DNA from: Sesamum alatum
Taxonomy: Eukaryota > Streptophyta > Magnoliopsida > Lamiales > Pedaliaceae
Assembly: GCA_034509735.1 (NCBI GenBank)
Contig: JACGWO010000011.1
Coordinates: 27,140,979 to 27,204,978, forward strand
Length of the DNA stretch: 64,000 nt
Direction of reading: 5' to 3'
Shown here one piece after another: positions 34,301 to 45,249 of the stretch; within the stretch, counting starts at the first letter, position 1, and the number at the start of each line of letters is the position of its first letter. The translations under genes and the position numbers were made by a program. The notes under the pieces are model-generated. The model did no database searches and had not been told where the DNA came from. It was given only the letters and a program-made list of their open reading frames with translations.

Positions 34301-35998
34301 TCACTGACCTTTTCCTGCATAACCTCTGGCAGATTCCGCTGCCAGTGAGGACTCTATTTTCATACCATGATGTGTCTGTCTGAATTCAACTTCGCTTATT
34401 CTCTCGACCTCCATCTCCGTTCGATGATTATGAGTTCTAATTCTCTCACCGTTCGCTTGCTTTATCCCAAGAAACTGAAAATCATCATCGTCCAAGGAAT
34501 CAGTGTCCTTTAAGTCATAATCATCTAGCTCTGTATTGTCCTTGTACAAGTCATAATCTTTTCTTGTACATAAACGCCTTCCTGGTCTATTTCTCAAGCT
34601 ATCTTGTCTGCTAGAGCAATTACCAATGTTTCCTGCTGCCCTTTTATTACGATCTCCTTGAACCTCATCTTTGTGCACTTTAGGTGATGCAAACTTCTGT
34701 CTCTTAGATGCATGCTGATCGATAGATTCTTCTTCATTATGACTATCTGATAGCTCAATACCATCAGAACAGTCATCCTGCTCCGTGGCGAAATCTTCAT
34801 CTTCTGAATCATCAGCTTCTTGATCACTTGAAGACGAAGAATCAGAAAGTCTGCTGTCACAAGGAGATGATCCATCCAATAAATCCAAGGAAATGTCATT
34901 AACCGTTGTGGGCTTTCTGGCAACCCCTCTCCTTGATCTAGTCCAACTTGCTATGCCTATTTCATGTTCTGATCCATGTGACCTCTGCTCATCTTCTTGC
35001 AGAAGAGCGCTCTTACAAGCAGCGTAACGTTTGTTTTGATCAAACTGTCTGCTTCTGTCAGAGCTAGTTCTACTCCCTCTTGTTCTAGGACAGACAGAAG
35101 CTGATTCTTTGATTGTGTCATCATCCTTGTCTGCAAATGATAATGAAACCTTAACTTGTTACAGAAGTAGCATAAAGCAACATGTGTGCAAGCTATGTGC
35201 AGAAACATGCCAAGAATGCAAATGACATAATTTCAATGATGTTTGGTTCTATGTTCATTAACTTGTTAAACATGAACACAAAGGAAATATAAGTGCAGAC
35301 CATGTGCAGAAATAGAATTGGCAAGAATAAGATTGTCTTAATCTAAGCTGTTAACAGTATACCACAATTTTATCAGTAGCAGAAGTGATGAGACTAATAA
35401 CTAAAGAAGTTAAAAAATTCCTTCACTGACCCTTTCCTGCATATACTCTGGCAGATTCCGCTGCCACTGAAGACCCTATTTTCGGAACATGATGTGTCTG
35501 TCTGAATTCAGCTTCACTGATTCTTTCGACCCCAATCTCCATTTCACTATCACGAGTTCTAATACCATCACCATTTGCAAGCTTTATATGCATCCCAAGA
35601 AACTGCACATCATCAACACCATCACCATTTGCGTGCTTTATATGCATCCCAAGAAACTGCACATCATCGTCGTTTGATGAATCAGTGTCATCATAAGCGT
35701 TTAACTCGTAATCATCTTCCGGCTCTGTATAGTTCTTCCCTCTTGGTGTTTCTCCTAGACACAAAAACACAATATCATAATCATCATCATGTACCATGTT
35801 CTTACACAACATAAAAAGTAACAACAATTTGCAACAAAAGCTTTCTTGCAATCTGTTAAGCCAAATGTTGTAGAAATTTATACTTAAATTCATCTGCACA
35901 CTCTTGCTTGAAGAGCCACTCTGTGTTCCCCCCATGATGTCGTGAGCAAGGCTCGTACGTGATCTTGTTCGCGATGCTACACCGTTGGAAGAGTACAT
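28327..35998 (-). CDS. CLSY3: CLASSY3/4-type SNF2 chromatin remodeller (RNA-directed DNA methylation)
   Basis: CLASSY proteins help recruit RNA polymerase IV to loci for 24-nt siRNA production in the nucleus. Proposed exons on the minus strand: 35998-35884, 35754-35431, 35130-34309, 34018-33581, 33479-33022, 31212-31054, 30198-28327. Joined they give 4,188 nt, 1,395 residues, near the length I recall for Arabidopsis CLSY3. The N-terminus has the VASRTRSRT motif and long acidic Ser-rich stretches. The 31212-31054 exon has the KGKHEVMEDDEIGLICKYC zinc-like motif. The last exon is the SNF2 ATPase: Walker A APGTGKT (29919-29899), DEGH box (29529-29518), helicase C motif RAYRLGQ (about 28620-28600). 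Exons 3 and 4 are tandem duplicates. The 101 nt intron at 33480-33580 is my inference; the alternative is a one-base frameshift. CLSY3 and CLSY4 cannot be separated by eye. Confidence 0.85.
30239..30932. mobile_element. Long fold-back MITE in the intron before the CLASSY ATPase exon
   Basis: About 694 bp near-palindrome. The left arm, with TTTTGGTCCTCAAACT and TTCCGTTAACTTAACTTTTA, pairs with the right arm, with TTAACTTTACCGTTAAAGTT and AAGGACCAAAAATG. Ends read GGGATAG and TTTATCCC. Non-coding, inside the intron 30199-31053. Confidence 0.8.
31245..31337 (+). repeat. Fragment homologous to the 5' part of the neighbouring Helitron
   Basis: The phrase TTTGTTCCCC(G/A)TTGTGAAAAGA, then ATTCAT and CTTACTTAAAT, occurs both here and at 31672-31740 inside the Helitron. 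It ends where the 31338 MITE starts. It may be a partial duplicate or an older copy of the same element. Confidence 0.65.
31338..31596. mobile_element. Short MITE in a CLASSY intron
   Basis: 259 bp. Left GGGTAAATTACTTTGACAC and inverted right GTGTCACCGTAATTTACCC. Flanked by TAATATCTA (31329-31337) and TAATATTTA (31597-31605), an 8-of-9 match and so a probable 9 bp target duplication of Mutator type. Internal arms share AAGACTCCTTGTCTTTTACG and its inverse. Confidence 0.8.
31632..32954 (+). mobile_element. Non-autonomous Helitron in a CLASSY intron, 3' end split by a MITE
   Basis: Starts A|TCTATACTACATATAAAAG at 31632. Near the 3' end the hairpin CACGTGCAACGCACGTG (32734-32750) is followed by ATACTTCCTA. 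If the MITE at 32761-32944 and one copy of its duplication are removed, the sequence reads CTTCCTAA|T, the expected CTRR|T terminus. AT-rich with no gene content. It lies in the intron between the 31212 and 33022 exons. Confidence 0.75.
32761..32944. mobile_element. 184 bp Mutator-type MITE inserted at the Helitron terminus
   Basis: Perfect 9 bp target duplication TACTTCCTA at 32752-32760 and 32945-32953. Ends GGAAAAATTCTTGAGC and, inverted, GCTAGAATTTCCC. Inner arms include ACAAGTGTGATACACTTGT and GAAAGTGTATTGCACTTGTC. No coding capacity. Confidence 0.85.
33600..35640 (-). repeat. About 1.12 kb tandem duplication inside the CLASSY gene
   Basis: Copy one: 3' part of exon 3 (from about 34480), intron 34019-34308, and most of exon 4 (to about 33620). 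Copy two: exon 2 end (from about 35640), intron 35131-35430, and most of exon 3 (to about 34690). The offset is about 1,122 bp. Shared protein phrases: HGSEHEIGIAS, KPTT, ISLDL, SDSHNEEES, and EFRQTHH then AAESAR. The introns also match closely (CAGAAGTAGCATAAAGCAAC). Confidence 0.85.
35564..35671 (-). repeat. 54 bp in-frame tandem duplication in CLASSY exon 2
   Basis: Two adjacent 54 bp units encode DDVQFLGMHIKHANGDGV and DDVQFLGMHIKLANGDGI. In frame and nearly identical, so recent. A related single copy lies in exon 3 (DDFQFLGIKQANGERI). Confidence 0.9.
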
Positions 35999-35999
35999 T

Positions 36000-36422
36000 G
36001 CTGTCTTGCTTTGCTCCACAAACTGGACAAGGGTAGGAACATATATAATTAAGGAGTGAAGATAAGTTGGAAAATATTAAAATACAGAAGATGCAAGAAA
36101 AAACTTCAAAAATATTGATTGGGGAGATGTAATGCAGAAGTCTCTACTTGTCTGAAGAAGAATGAAACAGAACAGAGATTAGGGACAGAAAACAACTGAA
36201 AAGTTCCATGTAGAAATGTTACTGCAACATACCATAACAAATTACATTCAGACATGCATTTTATGTGCATGTTTTGTGCAATGGAAACAATTCTTTCAGC
36301 TGATCAGATAGCTAAATGGGGTTTAAAGACACTGTTGGATTCTTGAAATTCAACATAAACTGCATTGAACTCTTTGTCTGACACTGAAGAACAATTCAAT
36401 TACCAAACAATCAAGCTTTGTG

Positions 36423-36472
<50 letters not shown>

Positions 36473-36605
36473 TGTTTGATATCAAGAACAGTGCAGAAAT
36501 GACATCTTCAAACAATGAAAATGCATATACTAATACTCACATAAACAAGAACATCATAATATCCAGAGATTGGAAAAAGAAAAAACAAACCCCAAGTCTG
36601 AGAAC

Positions 36606-36660
<55 letters not shown>

Positions 36661-37262
36661 GTTTGAAATCAAGAAAACACTGCAGAAATGACCTCTTCAG
36701 ACAATCAAAATCCATATACTAAGACTCACATAAACAAGAAAATCATATTATTCAGAGATTCAAAATAGAAAAAACAAGTTATGCAAAAACACAAGTCAGA
36801 AAACATCATCTCCATAAAAATGCACAAAAACTAGGTGATCCCAGAAACACAAAACATTGTATGCATGTATCTACATTGGTGGGCTCAGTTCATCACTAAG
36901 ACAGAGATTTACGTTTTGAAAACTTTCACTTGGATATCACCACCACCCTCTGATCTGATCCCTCAACAACACAACACAACACACTTGAGATATCCCCAAA
37001 CCTAAATCTTTTAATGCAGTCAAAAAAGACTGATTCTTGTTCTTTCTTTTCCTATGTATACCAACACCTGCTATTCTCAGTGCCCGAATGTGATATCAAA
37101 GTTCTTGTCTTTTTTTGGCTAAATGCCAACTTTACCTCTGCATGGCCTTTACGTCTGTGCTCATACTTTTTCTCCCATTCACACTGTGTGTCTCTCTGTG
37201 TGTAAGAGAGAGAGAGAGACAGTGAGGGAGAAGGTCATGTAACCATTATGGTGTAAACTGGC
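36000..37262 (-). promoter_or_regulatory. Upstream region of the CLASSY gene, with microsatellites
   Basis: Probable leader and promoter. It holds a (CT)n tract at about 36425-36469, a (CT)n(AT)n tract at 36611-36660, and pyrimidine/purine runs near 37188-37220. Two ~150 bp segments around the microsatellites (36471-36600 and 36661-36780) are near-repeats of each other (GACATCTTCAAACAATGAAA against GACCTCTTCAGACAATCAAA). I cannot fix the transcription start. Confidence 0.45.
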
Positions 37263-38706
37263 GGGGGAGCAGCAAAGGAAAAAGCATTAAAAATCAACTC
37301 TCTCTCTTCTGTGCTAAAAAGGCTAAATGTAGAGAATACAAAAATGGGATTCTTGAATCTTTTACCATCATTTCATCTTTTCGCCCAAAACATTCTACGG
37401 ATTCAGATCTTGCTTTTCAGTTTCAACACTGAAATGTTAAGGCTGCTCGACCCATCAGAATCTTGATTCTTGGCACATAATACATATTTATATTGCTTGC
37501 TTCCCCTTTTCGGAAAAACTGATGATGATGATTTCTAATAAATTAATGCACTCATAATTACTCGTCTCTTGGTCTCCAAGAAGATGAAGAATCATTGTTA
37601 GAAAAATTGAAATCTTGTTTAATGATGATTATTTTCTCAATAGACATCTCCATTGCTTAGGGGAACAAGTTGTTCTTTCGGGGCTACGAGCTTATAAACT
37701 TTTCAATATATTTTATAAATCATTTGATAACGTATGATATATATATATATGATTCAAAAATAAAATATTAGGAACTTATGATAAGCCCCGTTAAAACAAG
37801 TAATGAGTTGTTAACTTACTTTTAAAATTCTACAGAAGCTTTGTTAAGTTTGATCATATTAATTAAAAAATTATCATTATGTTAATAAGCTCCGCAGTTA
37901 ATTATATTTATCCAAACACTTTAAAAAATTATTTTAAAAGAAGATTTAATAGTTTATAAATTTTAAAAATATCTTATAATATGTTTTACTAGTATAGTTC
38001 TTGATCAGTTATGTATATCTTTTAAGTGACAAATGATGTATAAATTGTTAATGATTGAAATATGAGATATAATAAAAAATAATTTTGAAAATATTGAGAG
38101 TGCTTCTAATTTTCTAATAATAAATGTTTACGATATTACAATTTCAAGGGGGTTGAAATTGAAAAATTACGTTAAGATATTGAATTCGAATCCCATTAAA
38201 AATTATTTCCCCCCCTTTTTTTGTTTCATAGTCAATTTGTGGTTAATAGTCAATAATTTTATTCTTCAGTTATTTTTAAATAAGTTTTTAAATGTGATGA
38301 TGCATTTGATAAAGCAAAAGTTTTGGTAACTTATAACCTCAAGTCTTTATTTTTTTTAAAAAAAAAGTGAATTTATTACTATTAAATCATAAATTTCAAT
38401 GATCGACGATAAATATATACCGATTATTTAGGTAATAAATAACAATATAACTAACAAAACAACAACTATTAAGTAAACTAATATTCACATATTAATGGAA
38501 CTTGAATTCATGATCAAAAGGTCATACAATCCCAATTTCATCAATTAAATTATGCCTCTTTTGTTATAACCTCGAACCCTAGTAAATGTCTTTTGATCAA
38601 ATAACTTCTGAAAATGAGTGAATATAATTTAATCACAATAGGAAAAAAAAAAAAAACCTAAATGTATTTTAAGGTACATCATCATTAATTACTAAAGCAA
38701 GAAAAG
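37263..38706. other. AT-rich intergenic stretch, nothing recognised
   Basis: No gene, RNA or clear element up to the SINE at 38723. Poly-A and poly-T tracts and short AT repeats only. Confidence 0.5.
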
Positions 38707-38722
38707 AAGTAACATGTGATTG

Positions 38723-38977
38723 GCCAATAAGACCTAGCTCAATTGGCGAAGTTGAAGCCCCATGATCCTAAAGGTTATGGGTTCGAAATATTTGCGTGGA
38801 ATGATCTGTTTATACTGTATAGTAGGTTTATTGTTGCTGTTATAGCAAGATGTTGGTTTCTGTGATATTGTCGATGATTGTTGTATTTGTCTCTGTCCAA
38901 TATTAATACTGACAGGATTGATTGTAATTATTTTACTTCAATTAATAAAATTTATCGCTTTTAATTAAAAAAAAAAA
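38723..38977 (+). mobile_element. Complete tRNA-derived SINE with 16 bp target duplication
   Basis: Box A-like TAGCTCAATTGG (about 38734-38745) and box B-like GGTTATGGGTTCGAAA (about 38773-38788) form a polymerase III promoter. The body includes TTATACTGTATAGTAGGTTT and ends TTAATAAAATTTATCGCTTT then an A tail. AAGTAACATGTGATTG flanks both sides (38707-38722 and 38978-38993), a perfect target duplication typical of LINE-mobilised SINEs. Confidence 0.92.
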
Positions 38978-39520
38978 AAGTAACATGTGATTGATTGGTC
39001 AAACCAAATCATTTCAGTCAATTATTTGGGATACTTTCTCAATTTTGATTGATTGGCCGCCCAATTGTAAAAAAGATGCCTATGTGATATCATTACATTT
39101 TTTTAAAATATATAAATTAAGTACCAAATTTTTGAAAAATGCAAATCATATATATAACATTTGCAATAGAACTTAGTGCTCATTTATATTTTTATTATAT
39201 ATATAAAAAAATAATTATATGTGTACCGTCAAAGCGGTACACATTGTAGAAATGTAACCGGTCACGAGTCTAACTCGCGATCGGTGCAATTTTTTTTTAA
39301 ATTGCCGGTCGCTACCCCAGCTATCTCAGGCAGTGACCTAGCGACCCATTTATTTTATTTTATTTTATTTTTAATTCGTAATTATGATAATTTAAGAAAT
39401 ATAATGTACAATTTAAATAAAAAATAAAAATAATTTACTTTATGATAATTTAAAAAATATGTAATTATAAAAATTTAGAATTATAAATAATACACTAAAA
39501 AATTACATAAAAATATGTAT

Positions 39521-42500
39521 TCAAGTATTTGATACACTATTTTGTCGTCTACGACCCTGCCTTTGGACATTACTTTGACTCGAAGGACCTTGGTTCTGTC
39601 GTGATTGACTGTGAATTTGTTGTCTTGCACAAGCTTGTACCCACTCCATTTCATTAGGAATTCGGGTACTTTGGCGTCGATCCAGACGAGTTGATATACG
39701 AAGAGTATCGTCGTAGACCAATTGAGAATTAGAATATCTCATTTGGTAAGGCATTAAAGCATAATATTGTTTAACCATTGATGCAACGTTAAGCCAATAT
39801 GCAGCGCATACCTTTTGAGCATGAGAGCATGGAATTCCAAATTGATTCCATTTACTACATGAACACTCATGCGTTGCAACGTGAGTGTTACACCCCTGTC
39901 CATAATAGTGTCTTGTAACCACAGAGGTAGTTTGTTCAATTTAATCGAATGTCGTGACCACATGCTCGATAGATCTGGCGGACCACCATTGGAACAATTT
40001 ATATGCATAGTCCGTCTACGGTTTATTGTTGCTTATCATTGTAGTACTCTTTGTCATCCTCTCGCGAAAATAATGGACTGAACGGTTAAAAGTCATTTCC
40101 ACAATTGCAGTCACAGGTAGGCAACGTGCTCCTTTTAAAACCCTAATGATACATTCTGACATATTGGTGGTCAGAATACAACATCGCCATCCCCCGTTAG
40201 GAGAAGTTGTCCACTTTTCCTTATCAATTTGCTCTAACCAGTGGTGTGCGATTAAGTTTCCTAATTTGATTTTTGAACCAGCTCTCCAGCAAAAATTCTT
40301 CAATTGCACGTTCTTAAAACTGATTGTTGAAGTTTGAACACACGTGCCTGAAGCAATATCTATGCACACCGCGAGGAGGAACAAAGTCAATAATGTCTTT
40401 TACTGTGGATAAGAGGCCAAAATTGCGGTAAGATATAAGACACATTCCCGACAACCCCCTGATGATGTGTCTGCTCAGCATTTGAAGAAACCATTTACAA
40501 GATAGATATGATTCTTCGTCAACAATAGCAAATCCAAGGGGCAATACCTGTTGATTCGCATCCATCGCAACTGCAATCAACATTTTGTGCTTGTATTTCG
40601 TGTATAAATGGGTTCGATCTACACTTATGACTTTGCGATAATATTGGAACCCTTTTCGATGCATGGTTTGAAAGCCCAAAATACATGTTTGATCACATAC
40701 GCATCAGTTGGCTAGAATTATTTGTGCTCCCATTCAACAATTGTTCCACCGTTTCATTTCTGAAGTGCACCAAAGTAACTGGGGAGTTTTCGAACAGAGC
40801 TCTCCCAGGTCCATAGACAGTCTCACGGGTCATCTTCAAACTATACCATTGTGACACCCCCGACGGCACTATACTTTATCACTACTGATCATTATACTCT
40901 TCGTAATTATAAGTTGTCTTATAAGATTTTTTATTATAAACTAATAAGATAAATACATAATATATCTTAAAGTAACGATAGATTTTTTCAAAAGTTTATA
41001 TTTACTAGGCCACAGATATGCTCATGTACAAAACTCCAAGAAAAGATGAAGGTTTCAGGTTGTTACAGAGTCTAAATCTCAAATCCTACAAAAGGCTAGA
41101 TGTTTAATAATCATACAGCCAGAACCATCGGCTTCAGATGTAAGGCTGACCCAACTATTAAGATCCATGGCACGACTTCAAATTTGATGTAACTAGTCAC
41201 TGTGATCTATCTCCTGAAAAATGTTGGCAATGGATGAGTTGTCTACTCAATAAGTATACCTAACAAGCCTATATACACACCCATAAATACATGTCGTGAC
41301 ACAACCAACATGTATTCGATATACAATCACCACAAAATTACAAAGTAATCAATACCACAATCATGCATCAATCTACAGTACAGTATAAGAAATCACAGTT
41401 TATACTCTTGGGACCCTGCTCACTCTAATTGGAGTACATTAGTCAATGGTTCTGCCGACTATCATCATCTCAATCCATGTCATATCATATACAACACAGG
41501 ATACCCGTTGAATGTGATATCCCAACACTATTTGAGTGTGTAGCAATATCAGCATAGAACATCACAACGAACATGGCATCCGGATACCACCCCAGTGTGT
41601 AACTATCAACGCATGATATTTTCTGCTACTCGGAATACCCCGGTACCCTACGTGTCATGGTACCTAGCTTATATTCATTTTTGTCATATCACATCGTCAA
41701 TCACATTGTCACTCAATCACATCATCATAAACTATTGACTATGTTCTCCAACTAGATAAGTCATTTCTTTATCTCAATTTAACGATATACTCATAATTGA
41801 CTTCTTCATCCAACTTCATACAACAATAGAATATCATATAAGACAATCATCTGTCAATCTTTATAATACGTAAATAGTCGCAAATAAACACATAACGACA
41901 ACTTCACAAAATAACGATGTAATCCAAATAAGCATTTATAAATACCAGTCAGGTTTAAAACATACAAGTATACCCATATATACTTACATATATATCCAAT
42001 AAACTATACTTACCTCGATCCCGAACTATTATGCTAGTAGAAGGAGCTGATCAATCCTCTACTTTACCCCCGTGCCCTATAATAGGTTATAATATGTATA
42101 ATCAATATATATTAAAAATATCGTAAATTATGAATGAATTACTAAATAATATTCATATATATTTTATACCAATCTTTTTATATTTTATTTATATTGAAAT
42201 TCAAATCTTCGTCATCCCTCGTCTAAACAATTAGACATTATAAGCTTCCTGATATATATATATATATTATATATAATTTATCAATTAATTCCTAAAGAGC
42301 TTATTTCATCAAACCCCTCATATTTTTATAACTATCGTTCTCTATAACATCCCTAAATAAAATTATTACAAAAATCTCATATTTTTTTCTAAAAAATACA
42401 ATATTTCTCAAATATAATTTTCTAATATTTCTCAAACACAATTTTCTACTATTCTTACTAATTTATGTCAATTTTTCACTATTATAATAATTATTTAAAC

Positions 42501-44568
42501 AATAATATATACAATTATGTATTTGGTTATAAACCCGGTTAATTTTGAATAATCCATTATACCAACAACTAAATCTAATAGATTAAATAAATTCTAATTT
42601 ATTGGGTATAATGTCCCCGGTCCAATTAAATATTTACCCACTCACTAATTTGTATAACTACTCGAATTCATTAAATTTTTTGTTAAATAATAAATTGGAT
42701 AATACAAATCATATTTAATAAATGAACTAATCTAATAATATTAATATAATAATTAATTTATAATTTATAGTAAAAATATACTAACCTCAATACCGTGTCT
42801 GAAGTGAATGCATTTAGCTATGTGTAAGTGTGTGTTTAAATCTTCAAATGTGTGTGATTGATCTCTTAAATAGCAAGTTAGTAATATATATTTTTATATA
42901 TGTGTGTGGAAATGGTAGAAAGCCACATGTTGCGGCCGTAATCATATACATCATCTTTCTTGTCTTTTCTTTTTTTTTTAATTTTATTGAAATTATAATT
43001 TGATTCCCAACTTTTATATATTTATGTATTGACCACAAATATTTAATAAAACTTCAATTTAGCCTCTTCAAGTTTTAATTTATTTATAAGTTCAACCTAT
43101 AACTTATAATTAATTAAATTTTCTTAATAATTACTAATTGTCTCTCAATTATGAATAAAATTTTATGGACACAATCATCCTTCGCATATAATATATCAAA
43201 ACCTAATTGTTCATTCACAGTTTGGATGACATTCTTTATTTCATATGGAGGGTCGCATTTATTAACTTGTCCGAATAACAAGGACACAACAAAACCTCTA
43301 TCTAAATTGTAATGCTCGAGAGACAGTTCAGATATAAACACGTGTGGTCACCTCCATATTTTGTGATCACCCAACGTCCAAGCTTACCTTTATCTATTCC
43401 TCGGAGGTACCACCTACACCACATTTCTGCAAAAAAAAAAAAAAAAATTATATTATCTAAAAAATTCGATTAATGATTGTGCGTAAGTAAATATTCATTC
43501 AAGCTATTTACGAGTACTTGGGGTGCTATGTTTGCATACGACTTTTCATTTCTTGAGGGTGCTCTCTAGAATAAAATACTCGCGACATACATGTCGCATT
43601 GAGTAATCTTTTACAGCACCTATCAAATGTTCTTTATTTTTTAAAACCATATCCACATCGAGCTTGTCTTAATTTATATCATAATATTTTGAATACTTCA
43701 AAGATGGGACATCGATTGAGTCCGCAGGTATCTCCAAAAATATTTGCTCAAAAAAAGGTATAGAACAATAAAACATATGAGCATTGTCTACTGTTTGTAT
43801 AGAAGAAGGTTGAATTGGTGTTTCGTGTGTTGATGGCATACCTTGTGTATTGGGAGCTCATGTCTCAGCCATCACATTTACGCCAATATCATCCTCAGGA
43901 CCCAGGGGGTATTGAAAATTCTGCTTCGTCGGGCTCGGAACCTCCATCTGGGTAGTGTACAAAACTGTCACATTCCAGATCATTTGCAACTTCATCGTCA
44001 TAAAAAATTTCATCTGACTCATGATAGTTTTGTAAGGTCATGGTGCCCCGTTGCAGTGAATCCCAATATTTTCAAGGCCTTCTGTCACTCTGACTACCTC
44101 GGGCGTGACATTATGAAATAAAGTGGAAGCACCTGCGAATATATCATCATTAAAAGATTGAAACCCCGAATTCGACAAAAGAGACATGTATTCACCCCAT
44201 TGCTAATTCATCATTTGTGAGTCGGCCGCAGCTTCAACTGGTTCTGTTTCGACATATGTTTCCATTTGAGTAGTGTCCACATCAGGGTTCAGGAATTCTG
44301 CTAGGTTGTCATCATCAATTGGTACTATAGTTTCTTTTATTCGCCCTATGTATTGACCGACGTCCTTAACAGATACTTTCAATAAATATTGGTTACTATT
44401 AACTCGTAGTTTTTTGTACAATTTGCTTAAAAACTGAGAAAATGTTGTTGAACGTGATATCCTCATAAAGCCAATGGATTTGCGGTCATACGTAACTGAC
44501 CAACCATCTTGATATATCTCACCCCCAAAATAGATCAATAATTCAATGTGAGAATCTGATGTCGACAT
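39521..44568 (-). pseudogene. MULE-2 transposase, interrupted and catalytically altered
   Basis: Starts at ATG 44568-44566 with a PB1-like N-terminal domain (LLIYFGG to about 44320). A stop at 44203 interrupts it. A DNA-binding segment with the C-x-W-x-LR...W.I.KY.G.HTC pattern lies at about 43430-43345. The frame is then cut by about 2.2 kb of foreign DNA (40850-43130). It resumes with the MULE catalytic domain (VISVDRTHLYTKYKHKML at about 40625) and a SWIM finger (CSCSKWNQFGIPCSHA, about 39860-39815). Where the family has ISD for the second catalytic Asp, this copy has ISY (about 40440). Frameshifts and stops also occur near 40390, 40240 and 39950. Confidence 0.82.
40850..43130. mobile_element. 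LTR-like insertion within the MULE-2 transposase (tentative)
   Basis: Sequence not belonging to the transposase begins at TGTGACACCCCCGACGG (40850), a style seen at starts of plant Ty3-type LTRs, and continues as a non-coding stretch with phrases such as ATCCGGATACCACCCCAGTG. Transposase coding resumes near 43130. No internal gag/pol was seen, so a solo LTR or a fragment is the best guess. I could not find a matching CA end or a clear 5 bp duplication, so the right border is approximate. Confidence 0.45.
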
Positions 44569-44799
44569 ATCCGCAATCAGAATAATGTATGTTAGATGAG
44601 ATTGAGATAACAAAATGATATACATGATGTAATTATTACATCTTACTGAGTTGAGTCTAGTTTTAATTGAACTACAAAACACAAAATATAACTTTGTGTG
44701 ACTTGTGATTACTCTTGAATGCAAAATATTAGAGCTACACACACACACACATATATATATATATGCATGGCTTGTGAGTTGTGAGAAGGCTATGCAAAC

Positions 44800-44935
44800 C
44801 TTGTCACATCGGCTTGCATAGTCTTGTCACGTCACATATATGTGACAAGGCTATGCAAGCTTGTCACATCGGCTTGTCATAGCCTTGTCACATTGGCTTG
44901 CATAGTCTTGTCACGTCATATATATGTGACAATTA
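44800..44935. repeat. Palindromic tandem repeat between the MULE-2 transposase and Myb/SANT ORF
   Basis: A unit of about 84 bp is repeated about 1.6 times: CTTGTCACATCGGCTTGCAT, then AGTCTTGTCACGTCA, then TATATGTGACA. Within it GTCACATATATGTGAC is palindromic and TGTCAC/GTGACA recurs many times. It lies in the divergent region between the two genes, upstream of both. Confidence 0.75.
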
Positions 44936-44999
44936 TATATATATATATATATATATTCGGTATTCCTAAGCCTATTTTTCGGACGAAAAAAATATTCAA

Positions 45000-45249
45000 T
45001 ATGCAAAGTGAGAATAAGGATGGGTGGTATTACCAAAACAACCTCTTTTACAAGGAAAAATGGATGGACGAGCTAGAGAAAATTTTCGTGGATGAACTGC
45101 TCAAGTATCTCAATATGGGACAGTTCAAGCCAAGCTCCATCGCCCCAGTGTGCATTTCATTGGTAGTGGCACGGGTAAATAAGAAGGCTGTGAACAAAAT
45201 ATTGCACGAGGAGGGTGTCCACCGATTAAACATCCTTAAGCAACGTTAA
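45000..45249 (+). pseudogene. Myb/SANT-like DNA-binding ORF carried by MULE-2, truncated by a stop
   Basis: From ATG 45000 the frame reads 82 residues, with W-MDELEKIFVDELLKYL, then CISLVVARVNKKAV, then HRLNILKQR. This fits the Myb/SANT-like domain of plant transposon-associated proteins. It ends at TAA 45247-45249, but the same frame goes on with DIYKRLKSTYGGHA, as expected for the family, so the stop is probably a mutation. Shorter open segments continue to about 45640, ending in an Arg-rich stretch (RRPRRQR). Divergent from the transposase. Function unknown. Confidence 0.55.

Noticed and set aside
36418..36666. Frame of Ser-Leu repeats
   Set aside because: Translation of the (CT)n microsatellites.
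38723..38800. Functional tRNA gene
   Set aside because: Box A and box B are present, but no cloverleaf can be closed and the sequence continues as a SINE body with tail and target duplication.
40850..43130. Integrated plant pararetrovirus or complete LTR retrotransposon
   Set aside because: No coat, movement, protease or polymerase motifs seen; only LTR-like non-coding sequence.
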